Under the pieces are notes generated by a model. That model worked only from the letters and a program-made list of their open reading frames with translations, was not told the origin of the DNA and ran no database searches. Positions 16,605 to 25,956 of a stretch of DNA of 47,017 nt are shown here, piece by piece (within the stretch, counting starts at the first letter, position 1; each line of letters opens with the position of its first letter). Source of the stretch: Nostoc sp. NMS7 (lineage in GTDB: Bacteria > Cyanobacteriota > Cyanobacteriia > Cyanobacteriales > Nostocaceae); the NCBI RefSeq assembly GCF_017115085.1, contig NZ_JABXKJ010000193.1, positions 1 to 47,017 on the forward strand, in the 5' to 3' direction. The position numbers and the translations under genes were made by a program.

Positions 16605-17681
16605 TCACGTTAGTTCAATTTGACAGTCATCACCAATCAGAAATCGCAAGGCTTTGGGGCGACGAGGTGCAATAGTCAATTGTGCCCTTTGCCCAATTAC
16701 GCTATCAATAATACGCTGATGGATTCCGGCAATTTTAGCACTTTCTAAAATTACACTGTTTTCTAAATCGGTATCAATGAGTGTGACATTGTTAGCAATA
16801 CTACTAGAAGGCCCAATAAAGCAGTTTTCTAAATGACAATTGCTACCAATGACTACTGGCCCCCGAATTGTACAGTTAATTACTTTAGATTTTGCACCGA
16901 TTTGGACTCGTCCAATAATCTGACTTTGGGCATCGACTTCGCCGACAATTGATGTTGTCAGATAGGTGTCGAGAATTAATCGGTTAGCTTCTAATAAGTC
17001 ATCTTTTTTACCAGTGTCTAGCCACCAACCTGGGAGATTGTAGGCTAAAACTTGCTTTTTTTGATTAATTAAGTATTGAATAGCATCAGTGATTTCTAGT
17101 TCGCCTCTGCTGGAAGGTTGGATATTTGCGATCGCATCAAAGATGATATGAGAAAAGAAATAAACCCCTACCAATGCCAGATTTGAAGGAGGAACTTTGG
17201 GTTTTTCAATTAACTGTAATACCCGTCCTTTATCATCTACCTGAGCCACACCAAAGGCGCTAGGATTGGCAACCTCACGTAAAAGAATCAAAGCATCTGG
17301 CTGCTGTTGGCTAAATTGTTGCAGAAAGTAATGTAACTCACCTAGTTGAATTAGATTGTCGCCCAAGTACATGACAAAGGGAGAATCTCCTAAAAAGGGA
17401 TGTGCGACTTGGACGGCGTGGGCAAGTCCAAGTGGCTGGTTTTGGATGATGTAGGTGATGTTCGCTCGAAAGTATTCTCCATTTCCGGTTTTTGCTTGGA
17501 CTTCTGCCCCAGTTTCCGGGCTGATAATGATGCCAATATCAGTAATCCCAGCAGCAACCATTTCTTCAATTCCATACCATAAAACAGGTTTATTAGCAAC
17601 TGGTACAAGTTGTTTTGCTCCACTGTAGGTGAGGGGACGTAGGCGTGTACCTTTACCGCCAGAGAGAATTAATGCTTTCAT
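16605..17681 (-). CDS. rfbA: Glucose-1-phosphate thymidylyltransferase, long form
   Basis: 358 residues. Nucleotide-binding signature at the start (MKALILSGGKGTRLRPLTYS), then KQLVPVANKPVLWYGIE, FVMYLGDNLIQ, and WLDTGKKDDLLEANRLI. After about residue 240 a left-handed beta-helix tail runs (VEIDAQSQIIGRVQIG-type hexapeptides, VINCTIRGPVVIGSNC), which marks the long form found in Streptomyces StrD and archaeal relatives rather than the 290-residue RmlA. It makes dTDP-glucose, the entry point for dTDP-rhamnose. Confidence 0.93.
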   Translation of the reverse strand: MKALILSGGKGTRLRPLTYSGAKQLVPVANKPVLWYGIEEMVAAGITDIGIIISPETGAEVQAKTGNGEYFRANITYIIQNQPLGLAHAVQVAHPFLGDSPFVMYLGDNLIQLGELHYFLQQFSQQQPDALILLREVANPSAFGVAQVDDKGRVLQLIEKPKVPPSNLALVGVYFFSHIIFDAIANIQPSSRGELEITDAIQYLINQKKQVLAYNLPGWWLDTGKKDDLLEANRLILDTYLTTSIVGEVDAQSQIIGRVQIGAKSKVINCTIRGPVVIGSNCHLENCFIGPSSSIANNVTLIDTDLENSVILESAKIAGIHQRIIDSVIGQRAQLTIAPRRPKALRFLIGDDCQIELT

Positions 17682-17776
17682 CAGGATTTCGGATTAGTTA
17701 TAAGTCATTAGTCAAGATAATCTGAAATCTTGACAAAATCCTAAATCCTTGCATTTAAATGGCGTTAGTTTATCTT

Positions 17777-18871
17777 TTATAAGTAACGGGATAAAACTTC
17801 GGCTGTTGCTTTTCCTGTTTTTTCCCAACTAAATTGTTGAGAGTGAATAATACCTTGGCTAGAAAGGCGCGATCGCAATTCCAAATCAGTTGCGATCGCC
17901 TGCATTGCCTCTGTAATTTCTCCGGTGTTGTAAGGATTAATCAAAATCGCCGCATCGCCAGCAACCTCTGGTAATGAGGAGAGATTGGAGGTAATAACGG
18001 GAGTACCACAAGCCATTGCTTCCAGGACAGGTAAACCAAAACCTTCCCATAGACTGGGGAAAACAAGTGCGATCGCTTGATTGATGATTTTTGGTAGTTC
18101 GCTATACGGTACATAGTCGAGGAACTTTACCTGATTAGTTACACCCAATTCTGCAACTTGCACTTTTAAAGTTGGGGTGTAACGCGAATCAATTGGCCCG
18201 ACTAACCATAGTTCATAGTCTTTGCAGTTAGGTAACGCCGCAAAAGCACTGATGAGTCGCTGGATGTTTTTGTAGGGATCTTGGCGTCCAACGTAGAGAA
18301 AGTAGTTGCGGGTGGGGAGGTTGAGATGATGGAAGTGAGTGCGATCGTGCGCTAGAGGAATCGGAGTAATTTTGCTGGCGGGAATTTGGTAAAAATCGGT
18401 GATGTCTTTAGCCGTAGTCTGGGAAATGCAAATAATGTGTTGTGCTTGGTTAAGGACTTGGGGAGTGTAGTAACGGTGGTAGGGTGTGAGTGGTGAGAAG
18501 CGTTTGCCAAAGCGCAACGGGATCATGTCAAAAGATGTCACCACAAAACGACAGTTGCTATAAAGGGGTGCTTCCGGTAGCGGGGAGAATAAGAGACTCG
18601 ATTTGAGGTTTTTATAGATTTTTGGTAATTGAAATTGTGTCCAGAGTAGGCGGTTCAAATGACCTTTTGTGCCGTGGTCTGGCGTTAAGTTTGACGGGAT
18701 TGGATAGCAGTCAAAATCTGGATATTTTTGCGCTAATAATAGAGTGGGTTGAAAAGATTTTAAATAAGGAAAAAGGTTTTGAGCATAGTTGCCTATACCC
18801 GTTGGTTGAGACAAGAGAATAGATAAGTTAATAATTAATTGTTTGGCAGAGGTATTATCTACTATTTTCAT
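17777..18871 (-). CDS. GT4-family glycosyltransferase
   Basis: 364 residues, GT-B fold. N-terminal domain with the early glycine loop (LSQPTGIGNYAQNL); C-terminal donor domain with YFLYVGRQDPYKNIQRLI and the E-x7-E motif [16 protein letters not shown], then PVITSNLSSLPEVAGDAAIL. It adds a sugar to the growing surface glycan on the cytosolic side; donor and linkage are unknown. The start ATG shares one base with the stop of the upstream glycosyltransferase (TAATG), so the two are coupled. Confidence 0.93.
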   Translation of the reverse strand: MKIVDNTSAKQLIINLSILLSQPTGIGNYAQNLFPYLKSFQPTLLLAQKYPDFDCYPIPSNLTPDHGTKGHLNRLLWTQFQLPKIYKNLKSSLLFSPLPEAPLYSNCRFVVTSFDMIPLRFGKRFSPLTPYHRYYTPQVLNQAQHIICISQTTAKDITDFYQIPASKITPIPLAHDRTHFHHLNLPTRNYFLYVGRQDPYKNIQRLISAFAALPNCKDYELWLVGPIDSRYTPTLKVQVAELGVTNQVKFLDYVPYSELPKIINQAIALVFPSLWEGFGLPVLEAMACGTPVITSNLSSLPEVAGDAAILINPYNTGEITEAMQAIATDLELRSRLSSQGIIHSQQFSWEKTGKATAEVLSRYL

Positions 18872-20052
18872 TAAATAATCGTTCTGTAAGCGTTTAATGT
18901 TTCTTTTGCCGTTCTTTCCCAGGAAAATAATTTTGCTCTGGCTTTCCCTTTATTAATTAATTCTTGGCGTAACTGGGAATCACTGATTACTTTCAGGATA
19001 GCTTCGGCTAGTTGAACAGGATCATTGGGGTCAATCAATATAGCAGCATCTCCTGAAACTTCTGGTATTGACGAAGTATTAGAAGTGACGACTGGAGCGC
19101 CTAGCGTCATTGCTTCCAATACGGGTAAACCAAACCCTTCATAATGAGATGGATAAACAAAAACATCAGCTTTTGAATAAAATAATGCTACTAATTCATC
19201 AGATAAGTAGTCAAGATGATGAATTTGGCTTTTCCAAGGTGAACTCTCGATGTCAGCAAATATTGGATCGTAATTCCAACCTTTTTTACCAATTAATATT
19301 AATTGATGCTCAATTTTGCATTTTTTCTTTAATAAATTAAAAGCATAGATAATAGCATTAATATTTTTCCTCGGTTCTATTGTACTAACAAAAAGTAGAT
19401 ACGGTTTTGAAAAATCGTAATTAACCTGCTTTTCTAAAGCCGCAATATTTTTTTTATCAGATAAATAATTAGGACTATAGCGACTAGCTAAAGGAGTAAC
19501 ATAGACTTTTTTGGGATCTACGTCTAAATATTCAATAATGTCTTTTCTAGAACTTTCTGAAATTGTCAAAACTATGTCTGTCCATTGTAAACATCGTTTG
19601 ACTCTTTCCGCATATCTTTTTACAACTGAATCTATATAATTTGGATATTTAATAAAAGTTAAATCATATATATTCATTACCTTTAGACTATTATTACAAG
19701 GATAAACAGAGTAATTTGTACCATGTAATATATTTGGGTAATCAAAACATTGTTCAAAGTATGTTTGAAAATAATATAGAAATAAATTTGAAACTTGAGT
19801 TGATGTCAATAATAAATCCGAGACTCTGACAGGTATAGGCAGTATATAAATATGAGAATATTCATTTAAACAATTAGGTACAGCTACTTTGCCTAGAAGC
19901 CAATTTTTAAGGCCTGGTTGATAGGCAATACCCAGTTGAAACTCTTCTTGAAACTGTAAAGCATTAAGTGAGCGAATTAGATTAGCAACATAAAAGCCAA
20001 CCCCACTAGGTTTTGGAAATACTGGGGTGGCATCAACTATAATTTTTAGCAT
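18871..20052 (-). CDS. GT4-family glycosyltransferase
   Basis: 393 residues. N-terminus [22 protein letters not shown] is the acceptor-side glycine loop; the donor domain has [18 protein letters not shown] and [20 protein letters not shown] with the two Glu of E-x7-E, followed by [15 protein letters not shown]. It belongs to the same mannosyl/rhamnosyltransferase-like group as its neighbour, with similar C-termini, so one may derive from a duplication. It is 8 bases from gmd and coupled downstream by TAATG. Noticeably more A+T-rich than rfbA-D. Confidence 0.93.
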   Translation of the reverse strand: MLKIIVDATPVFPKPSGVGFYVANLIRSLNALQFQEEFQLGIAYQPGLKNWLLGKVAVPNCLNEYSHIYILPIPVRVSDLLLTSTQVSNLFLYYFQTYFEQCFDYPNILHGTNYSVYPCNNSLKVMNIYDLTFIKYPNYIDSVVKRYAERVKRCLQWTDIVLTISESSRKDIIEYLDVDPKKVYVTPLASRYSPNYLSDKKNIAALEKQVNYDFSKPYLLFVSTIEPRKNINAIIYAFNLLKKKCKIEHQLILIGKKGWNYDPIFADIESSPWKSQIHHLDYLSDELVALFYSKADVFVYPSHYEGFGLPVLEAMTLGAPVVTSNTSSIPEVSGDAAILIDPNDPVQLAEAILKVISDSQLRQELINKGKARAKLFSWERTAKETLNAYRTII

Positions 20053-20060
20053 CAGAATAT

Positions 20061-21032
20061 TTAGGCTCCGTTTTTGCTCAATTTTTTCAGGTCATAATCA
20101 ACCATAACCTCAACCAATTGCTCAAATGAGTACTGAGGCTGCCAACCTAACTCCGTTTTAATTTTATTAATGGAACCAACTAACTGCACTGATTCATCAG
20201 AGCGATAAAAAGCGGGATCAACTGAGACATAATCTTGCCAGTTTAGATCAACGCAGTTAAAAGCACACTCAACCAGTTCTCTGACAGAGTGAGTTTCACC
20301 ACTGGCGATGATATAGTCATCAGGTTGTGCTTGCTGCAACATCAGCCACATAGCGTAAACAGCATCTTTGGCATAGCACCAGTCACGACGGGCATCTAGG
20401 TTGCCTAATTTTAGTTCATTTGCCAAACCCAGTTTAATTTGAGCAGCTGCGTGCGTGATTTTGCGAAATACAAATTCTGTCCCACGTCTAGGCGATTCGT
20501 GAGTATAAGTAATACCACAGCAGTTGTAAAGGTTGTATTTTTGCCGATAGTTGACAGTCATCCAATGAGCGTAAGCTTTGGCAACACCATAAGGATTCCG
20601 GGGACGAAAAGCAGTACGTTCAGTCTGGGGCGATTCGTCAGGTTGACCAAAAACTTCACTACTAGATGCTTGGTAGAATCTGGCATCTGGTTTGCAACGA
20701 CGAATAGACTCTAAGAGGCGAGAGACACCGAGGGCTGTATATTCAGCAGTGAGAGCAGGTTGTGTCCAAGACAGAGGAACGTAGCTTTGAGAGGCGAGAT
20801 TATAAATTTCGTCAGGTTGAGCTTCGGCAATCACATCCATTAAAGAGGATTGGTCTAAAAGATCGCCAGATAAAATTTGAATTTGGTTAAATAAATGGTT
20901 GATACGTTCTAGATTGCTGGTGCTGGAACGACGGACTAGGCCAAAGACTTGGTAGCCTTTTGATAGGAGGAGTTCGGCAAGGTAGGAACCATCCTGTCCT
21001 GTTAAACCTGTTATGAAAGCTTTTTTGGTCAC
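20061..21032 (-). CDS. gmd: GDP-mannose 4,6-dehydratase
   Basis: 323 residues. Short-chain dehydrogenase-type NADP-binding motif TGLTGQDGSYLAELL, the SSSEVFG segment with the catalytic Thr/Ser-Glu region, NPYGVAKAYAHW (YxxxK), and HESPRRGTEFVFRKI. It converts GDP-mannose to GDP-4-keto-6-deoxymannose, precursor of GDP-fucose, rhamnose or perosamine. The following enzyme (fucose synthase or RMD reductase) is not in the window, so the final sugar is open. First gene after the MITE-containing spacer. Confidence 0.95.
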   Translation of the reverse strand: MTKKAFITGLTGQDGSYLAELLLSKGYQVFGLVRRSSTSNLERINHLFNQIQILSGDLLDQSSLMDVIAEAQPDEIYNLASQSYVPLSWTQPALTAEYTALGVSRLLESIRRCKPDARFYQASSSEVFGQPDESPQTERTAFRPRNPYGVAKAYAHWMTVNYRQKYNLYNCCGITYTHESPRRGTEFVFRKITHAAAQIKLGLANELKLGNLDARRDWCYAKDAVYAMWLMLQQAQPDDYIIASGETHSVRELVECAFNCVDLNWQDYVSVDPAFYRSDESVQLVGSINKIKTELGWQPQYSFEQLVEVMVDYDLKKLSKNGA

Positions 21033-21438
21033 AGTAATAACCTTTGAGAAACCTAAGTACTCAGATACGGGGGTAATTAGTTATAGTGGCATGACACGAC
21101 TAAAGTAGTACAAATTTTAATGAAGGTAACTTAAGTTTTATCAAAGCTTTAGGCTGTTCCTCTGATGCACCAATTTAGCTGTGTCATGCCATTAGGGTCA
21201 GAAAATAAGTTTGAGAACCATTGAGATATCCAATTAAAAGAAGAATTTCGACCAGCAGAGCATAAGTGATAATGCAAAAATCAGGCAGAAAAAATCCCCA
21301 GTTCCAACTCTTTCAAGATATTCAAAAAAGCCTCTATCTGCTAAACTCCGCTTTTTAATCTAAACTGCGAAAATTAGTAAGTATACCTGATTCTAATTGT
21401 TAGATTTTTTCAAATTTAATTCATAGTTTAGCAAGAAG
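21033..21438. other. Spacer splitting the polysaccharide locus
   Basis: 406 bases between gmd and the upstream glycosyltransferase. It contains the MITE-like element at 21084-21194. The remaining part toward 21438 is A+T-rich with no gene or clear RNA seen. Because all genes run leftward, a promoter for gmd-rfbD probably lies here. Confidence 0.55.
21084..21194. mobile_element. MITE-like element, TA-flanked
   Basis: TGGCATGACAC (21087-21097) and GTGTCATGCCA (21181-21191) are perfect 11-base inverted ends; with flanks, 17 of 20 positions match. Both ends are bordered by TA (21084-85, 21193-94), the target expected for Tc1/IS630-type transposition. 111 bases, non-coding; it needs a transposase from elsewhere. 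Confidence 0.7.
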
Positions 21439-22740
21439 TTAATTACTAATAAAGTATATAGCTTCTGCAACTTTTTTTATCTGCATATCCAAGGTTTTGT
21501 AATCCATCCAATTACTTAATTCTTCTCCTATCTTGTCTACCAACTTATACGCTAATACACTACATCTAAACCTTTGAATCTTTTCTCCAAAGCTAACGAT
21601 CGCCTGAGCATAAATTTCCGGGTTATGTTTATTTTGTAAAAGCTGCTGACCATTTTCTCCTATTTTTGTAAAGAATTGGGGATTCGCCAAAAAACTTTTG
21701 AGGTGCTGTTGGATATCCTCAATTTCATAATTTGGACGCACAAATGCAACAGTGTCTTCCGATTGTTCTGCATACCAACCAACCTTTGTAACTAGACTAG
21801 GAAGTGCGTGACTCCAAATCCGAAGTTGACTCAGTGATGCTTCTCCCATAGTCGGATGGCGTAGATTAATGGCTAAATTAGCATTTGCCAAAGCCAAGTC
21901 TAACTCAGCATCCGCAACAAAATCATGTAGTTTTACTAGATTACTAAGTCCTAATAGTTTAATTTGTTCCTCAATATAATTTTTATTCCAAACTTGCCCA
22001 TATATATCTAAGAAAAACTTATTTTTTTCAGGTAAGCTAGATAATGCCTTGAACAAAAAATCTAATCCACGGTTGGCACCAATATAGCCAAATACAATTA
22101 AGCGATAGGGTGCTTTATTATTTTTACTTTGTGGATTTGCTTGCCATTCACTTATATACGGTAGTGGCGCATAGCCGACAAACCATTGCTTCTCTTGCTT
22201 AATAGTTTGGAAATCCACTTTTGTATGTGTGACAACTCCAACTGCATTCTCTAAAGCTAAAAATGTTAGCGGATAGAATTCACTCATGAACTCAATTGAA
22301 ATATTACCACTCAAGAATTTCCCGACTGCTTGCTCACCCTGAATCCCGTAGTATTTTTTCATCTGAAATAAATAAGCATCTAGATTCGACTTTTGTTCTC
22401 GATGTAGATAAATACTAGCAAAAAAGTGCTGTAATCTAATATCATGTAAAACAACTAAACCTGGGCATTGACGACTAACCTGCCATATTGCGAAGTGAAA
22501 GTCTGGATTATTGCCTATATGATACACATTTAAATCCGCTTGGTTAATTTCAACCCAAGGAATATTAGGCAAATCATAATGACGCACTATGGCGTACTTC
22601 TCCAAAGATGAACTCCAGTGCTGTTGATCTGTCCACAGCACAATTTCAGCATATTTTTGCAACGTAGGAATCAATTGAGATGTATACTCAGCAATGCCGG
22701 ACTTTGTAGGCGATAGTGGGGAAAACCAGTTAATTTTCAT
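21439..22740 (-). CDS. Glycosyltransferase, GT4-like (GT-B fold)
   Basis: 433 residues from the ATG at 22740 (MKINWFSPLSPTKSGIAEYT). An open frame extends 10 codons upstream, but the chosen ATG overlaps the stop of the preceding gene as ATGA, which is the usual coupling in this locus. The early loop SPTKSGIAEYTSQL and the region RLIVFGYIGANRGLDFLFKAL fit GT4 enzymes, but the E-x7-E motif is degenerate (LRHPTMGEASLSQLRIWSHA), as in a divergent subgroup. C-terminal about 40 residues are helical. Substrate unknown. Confidence 0.82.
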   Translation of the reverse strand: MKINWFSPLSPTKSGIAEYTSQLIPTLQKYAEIVLWTDQQHWSSSLEKYAIVRHYDLPNIPWVEINQADLNVYHIGNNPDFHFAIWQVSRQCPGLVVLHDIRLQHFFASIYLHREQKSNLDAYLFQMKKYYGIQGEQAVGKFLSGNISIEFMSEFYPLTFLALENAVGVVTHTKVDFQTIKQEKQWFVGYAPLPYISEWQANPQSKNNKAPYRLIVFGYIGANRGLDFLFKALSSLPEKNKFFLDIYGQVWNKNYIEEQIKLLGLSNLVKLHDFVADAELDLALANANLAINLRHPTMGEASLSQLRIWSHALPSLVTKVGWYAEQSEDTVAFVRPNYEIEDIQQHLKSFLANPQFFTKIGENGQQLLQNKHNPEIYAQAIVSFGEKIQRFRCSVLAYKLVDKIGEELSNWMDYKTLDMQIKKVAEAIYFISN

Positions 22741-23783
22741 GAGACTAGCTTTTGAACAACTGTAGACCATGAAATGCTGAGGCTATGATAATAATCTCGT
22801 CCTGCCTTACCAAGAGCTTGTGCCCAAGAGCGATTTTCCCATAATTGATCCATCGCTGCGGCTAGAGATGTAGAAGTAGGTTCAGCAAATAAACCCGTTT
22901 CTTCATGACGGATAAATTCTAAGGAACCTCCTGAATCTGTACAAGTAATAACGGGTTTAGACGCTAGCATTGCTTCCAGAGTGACATAACCATAATCTTC
23001 ATCCAAAGGTGGGTAAATAACTCCTATACTTTTTGCATAGGTTATAATTTTTTCTTCTTCACTAATTTCACCTAAAAAAACTACTCTATTGGCAATATTT
23101 AATTTTTTAGCCAAATCCTTTAAGTGTTCACCATAACTTTCTGTATCTGGTTTACCTGCAAACAATACCTTTACAGGATTCTTTGTTTCTGCAAGGGCTT
23201 TGATTACAAGTTCATGTCGTTTGATAGGTGTAAGCCTACTGGGAAAAAACAGATAATCATTTATATCTTCACAATAGAAAAGCTCGGAATTTTGAGGAGG
23301 GTGATAAATCGGGATAGAATCTACTTGATTAAATCTCTTTAATCTTCGAGAAACATTTCCAGAAAGAGTATAAATAGACTTATATTCTTTTAATGCTTGA
23401 TTATCAGCATTAATAATTGCTTCACGAACCTGTAGTCCATTGGGAAATGTAATTAAATCACAATAATTTGTATCCCATAAATCATAAGCTGTGCGATGCT
23501 GATGCAAAAGCCACATAACCTTATTAGGGTGAGGTATTAAGTATGCAGGAAACTTTAAACCTATAATTTTATCTACTGCTTGACCACAACATTCTGAGAG
23601 GTCTAACAATCTACAAGCCAACATATGATCCAGAATCCGCTGTGGAGGATACCATTTAAAGGGAATTGCAACTATCTCGGCTTCATGACCGGCAGCAGAT
23701 ATAGCTTTTAGAAGACCTTCTGCTAGTATCTCTGCACCTCCTCTAATAAAGGGAACTTGAGTCGTAACTATCAATACTCTCAT
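22737..23783 (-). CDS. GT4-family glycosyltransferase
   Basis: 348 residues. N-terminus VLIVTTQVPFIRGGAEILAE with the glycine loop; FFPSRLTPIKRHELVIKAL opens the donor domain; PLDEDYGYVTLEAMLASKPV carries the E-x7-E-like motif (first position Asp/Glu variant), then GGSLEFIRHEETGLFAEPT. Cytosolic glycan assembly. It starts 4 bases inside the methyltransferase gene (ATGA) and ends in ATGA with the next glycosyltransferase, so three genes are tightly coupled. Confidence 0.93.
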   Translation of the reverse strand: MRVLIVTTQVPFIRGGAEILAEGLLKAISAAGHEAEIVAIPFKWYPPQRILDHMLACRLLDLSECCGQAVDKIIGLKFPAYLIPHPNKVMWLLHQHRTAYDLWDTNYCDLITFPNGLQVREAIINADNQALKEYKSIYTLSGNVSRRLKRFNQVDSIPIYHPPQNSELFYCEDINDYLFFPSRLTPIKRHELVIKALAETKNPVKVLFAGKPDTESYGEHLKDLAKKLNIANRVVFLGEISEEEKIITYAKSIGVIYPPLDEDYGYVTLEAMLASKPVITCTDSGGSLEFIRHEETGLFAEPTSTSLAAAMDQLWENRSWAQALGKAGRDYYHSLSISWSTVVQKLVS

Positions 23784-25414
23784 GGTTTAAATCCTACAAG
23801 TGCATAATCTTGTGGCCCATAAAAGTAATCACTGAAACGTTCAGCCAGTTCCGACCCAGTTAATCTAGGTTGAGTAGTTTCAGGATGAAGCTTAATACAT
23901 CTAACTTTGGATAGACCAAATGATTCTGCCACAAATGTGATCATAGAACTTGGCAGTGGATTACGATGTGTCGGATCTAAATAGAATGTGTTACTACCTA
24001 CTAAGATATTATCTGGATTTGGTGTTTCAAAAATCACCAATCCTCCTGTCTTAAGCACTCTCATAGTCTCAGTAAATAACTTTAGCAATACCTCAAATGC
24101 TAAGTGTTCAATGATATGGAAACCAGTTACTGCACCCAAGCTAGCATCTGGCAAAGATTGCAAATAGCTAATTACATCTCCTTCTATAACCTCTAGTCCT
24201 CTAATTCGGCACTGCTCTATCATTACTCTGTTAATATCCAAACCCCTAGTAATGTATCCTGAATCTTGGAGAAGTTCTAGCCATTCACCCCGCCCACAAC
24301 CCACATCTAAAATTGGGGATTCAGGTGTGCCTACCTTTGCTTGTTCAATCAATGGTAAATAAACTTTTAACCTACTTAAAATTTCTTCACGGCTACCTCT
24401 AAATTTCTCCTCAAAAGCAACATAAAAAGCATCTAAAAAATGTATATCTTCATTGATAAAAGTTTTTAATTGCTCTTGACTAAAAGGTTCCGGTAAACGT
24501 TTCCTTGCCTCTTCTAGAAACATTGTTATTAGACGCTTCTGCTGCATTAGGTCATTTTTCAGGTAGCTATCGTTTCTGATGTAAAGTTCATCTCTTGTTT
24601 GGATACGAGTGTCTGTACTAATAAGACGCTCATTTACTCCTTGCATTTGAGTATCTACAACACCCAAATGCTCACCTATTCCTTGCATTTGAGTATCTAC
24701 AACACCCAAATACTCACCTATTCCTTGCATTTGAGTATCTACAACACCCAAATGCTCACCTATTCCTTGCATTTGAGTATCTACAACACCCAAATGCTCA
24801 CCTATTCCTTGCATTTGAGTATCTACAACACCCAAATGCTCACCTATTCCTTGCATTTGAGTATCTACAACACCTAAATGCTCACCTATTCCTTGTACTC
24901 TAATATTCATAGCATCCAAGCGCTGTTGAATATTAGTTGATAAACTATTAACTAAAGTATCAATACTGTTAAAGCTGTTATCTATTCTTTGGACGCTTCC
25001 ATCCAGAGTATCCAGGCGCTCATCCATTTGCACCTTTAAAGTGGTGATTTGCTCTATTAGCTGGCGATTCAGCGCTACAGACTCTTTTAGAGAATCAATT
25101 AGATTGAAATTGACTTCTCGTTGATCTTTAAAAATAAAATTAATCGCTCTCAAAATAAATTTTTGTAACTTAGTGTTAAATTTAAAAGGAAAGCGATTCA
25201 GCTTATCAGGCCACTTTGTCCGAATACATGACCGAGACTCTGCATTTCTAAGCAAAGCTTCAATATAGCTAATATTTAATATCATGTTTGATGTGTCGAA
25301 ATTAGATTTTGAATCTAGTGGCTGAGATTTAACTTGACGTTTAGCCACTTCGTTACAAATCTTTTGTATTAATTCCTCAACGTTAATTTCTGGATTGTTT
25401 GCTTCAATCATCAT
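23780..25414 (-). CDS. Coiled-coil, SAM-dependent methyltransferase of the polysaccharide locus (possible chain-length ruler)
   Basis: 544 residues. Residues about 100-300 are predicted coiled coil; 175-258 are six near-identical 14-residue units (GIGEHLGVVDTQMQ), each two exact heptads with Ile/Leu/Val/Met in the core positions. The C-terminal domain is a class I methyltransferase: motif I ILDVGCGRGEWLELL with Asp370, acidic GLDIN, IEGDVISYL, and GFHIIEHL. No kinase domain is seen. In E. coli O9a, WbdD couples a chain-terminating methylase/kinase to a coiled coil whose length sets glycan length. This protein has the domains in the other order but the same ingredients, beside a Wzt with a C-terminal extension. 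Termination or capping is inference. Start is ATG-ATG at 25414/25411. Confidence 0.85.
   Translation of the reverse strand: MMIEANNPEINVEELIQKICNEVAKRQVKSQPLDSKSNFDTSNMILNISYIEALLRNAESRSCIRTKWPDKLNRFPFKFNTKLQKFILRAINFIFKDQREVNFNLIDSLKESVALNRQLIEQITTLKVQMDERLDTLDGSVQRIDNSFNSIDTLVNSLSTNIQQRLDAMNIRVQGIGEHLGVVDTQMQGIGEHLGVVDTQMQGIGEHLGVVDTQMQGIGEHLGVVDTQMQGIGEYLGVVDTQMQGIGEHLGVVDTQMQGVNERLISTDTRIQTRDELYIRNDSYLKNDLMQQKRLITMFLEEARKRLPEPFSQEQLKTFINEDIHFLDAFYVAFEEKFRGSREEILSRLKVYLPLIEQAKVGTPESPILDVGCGRGEWLELLQDSGYITRGLDINRVMIEQCRIRGLEVIEGDVISYLQSLPDASLGAVTGFHIIEHLAFEVLLKLFTETMRVLKTGGLVIFETPNPDNILVGSNTFYLDPTHRNPLPSSMITFVAESFGLSKVRCIKLHPETTQPRLTGSELAERFSDYFYGPQDYALVGFKP
24641..24892 (-). repeat. Six 42-bp tandem repeats inside the methyltransferase gene
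   Basis: Copies begin at 24641, 24683, 24725, 24767, 24809 and 24851 (plus-strand TTGCATTTGAGTATCTACAA each time), exact period 42. Differences are few: one copy encodes Tyr for His, another has a synonymous C-to-T. Near-identity points to recent expansion by slippage or recombination. Degenerate units flank it on both sides. Confidence 0.97.
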
Positions 25415-25440
25415 TTATATTTTCAAAATATATAAAATTT

Positions 25441-25956
25441 TCACTTTGACGGGATTATTTCTTTAACTATTTTTGCTGGAATTCCTGCTACTACATGATA
25501 ACTAGGAACATCGCATTTCACAACTGCGCCTGCCGCTACGACAGAATTTTTACCAATTTTACAAGGGCCTATTATGGTGGCATTGCTTGCGATCCAAGCC
25601 CCTTCCTCAACTACAATATCATTTCCTTCAGTTGGAAAATTGTGCATCCTCTCTAACCCAAAATTTCTATAGTCGTGAGTTCCAGTTATTACACTAACAT
25701 TATGCCCAAAAAAAACATATTCTCCTATTACTATATTTCCAGAAGATAAGTTAAACAATGCATTATTTACAATGCATGTTTGTGACAATTTTAGTCTTTG
25801 AGGTTCTCCAAAAACCAAGTATTGTTTTAAATTTACATCTTTGATGCGCTGATCGAAATATCCTTGCGTTAGAGATTGTCTGAGGTAAGTATCAAAATAT
25901 AATTTTATCCAGCTTTCGATCTGAGATTTCAAAGAATTTTTAATTATTTTGTACAT
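25441..25956 (-). CDS. Hexapeptide-repeat acyltransferase (LbH fold)
   Basis: 171 residues. After an N-terminal helical part, hexapeptide repeats form a left-handed beta-helix: VNNALFNLSSGNIVIGEYVFFG, VSVITGTHDYRNFG with the acceptor-site His, IVVEEGAWIASNATIIG, IGKNSVVAAGAVVKCDV, and the closing VVAGIPAKIVKEI. It probably O-acetylates a sugar of the surface glycan with acetyl-CoA. Its start overlaps the end of wzt by 13 bases, and the methyltransferase starts 26 bases after its stop. Confidence 0.9.
   Translation of the reverse strand: MYKIIKNSLKSQIESWIKLYFDTYLRQSLTQGYFDQRIKDVNLKQYLVFGEPQRLKLSQTCIVNNALFNLSSGNIVIGEYVFFGHNVSVITGTHDYRNFGLERMHNFPTEGNDIVVEEGAWIASNATIIGPCKIGKNSVVAAGAVVKCDVPSYHVVAGIPAKIVKEIIPSK

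Noticed and set aside
24599..24877. Plus-strand repeat protein (YSLHLSIYNTQ units)
   Set aside because: Antisense shadow of the 42-bp coding repeats in the methyltransferase gene.
24641..24892. CRISPR-like array of six regular repeats
   Set aside because: The repeats are directly tandem with no spacers, exact period 42, and lie in frame in a coiled-coil gene.
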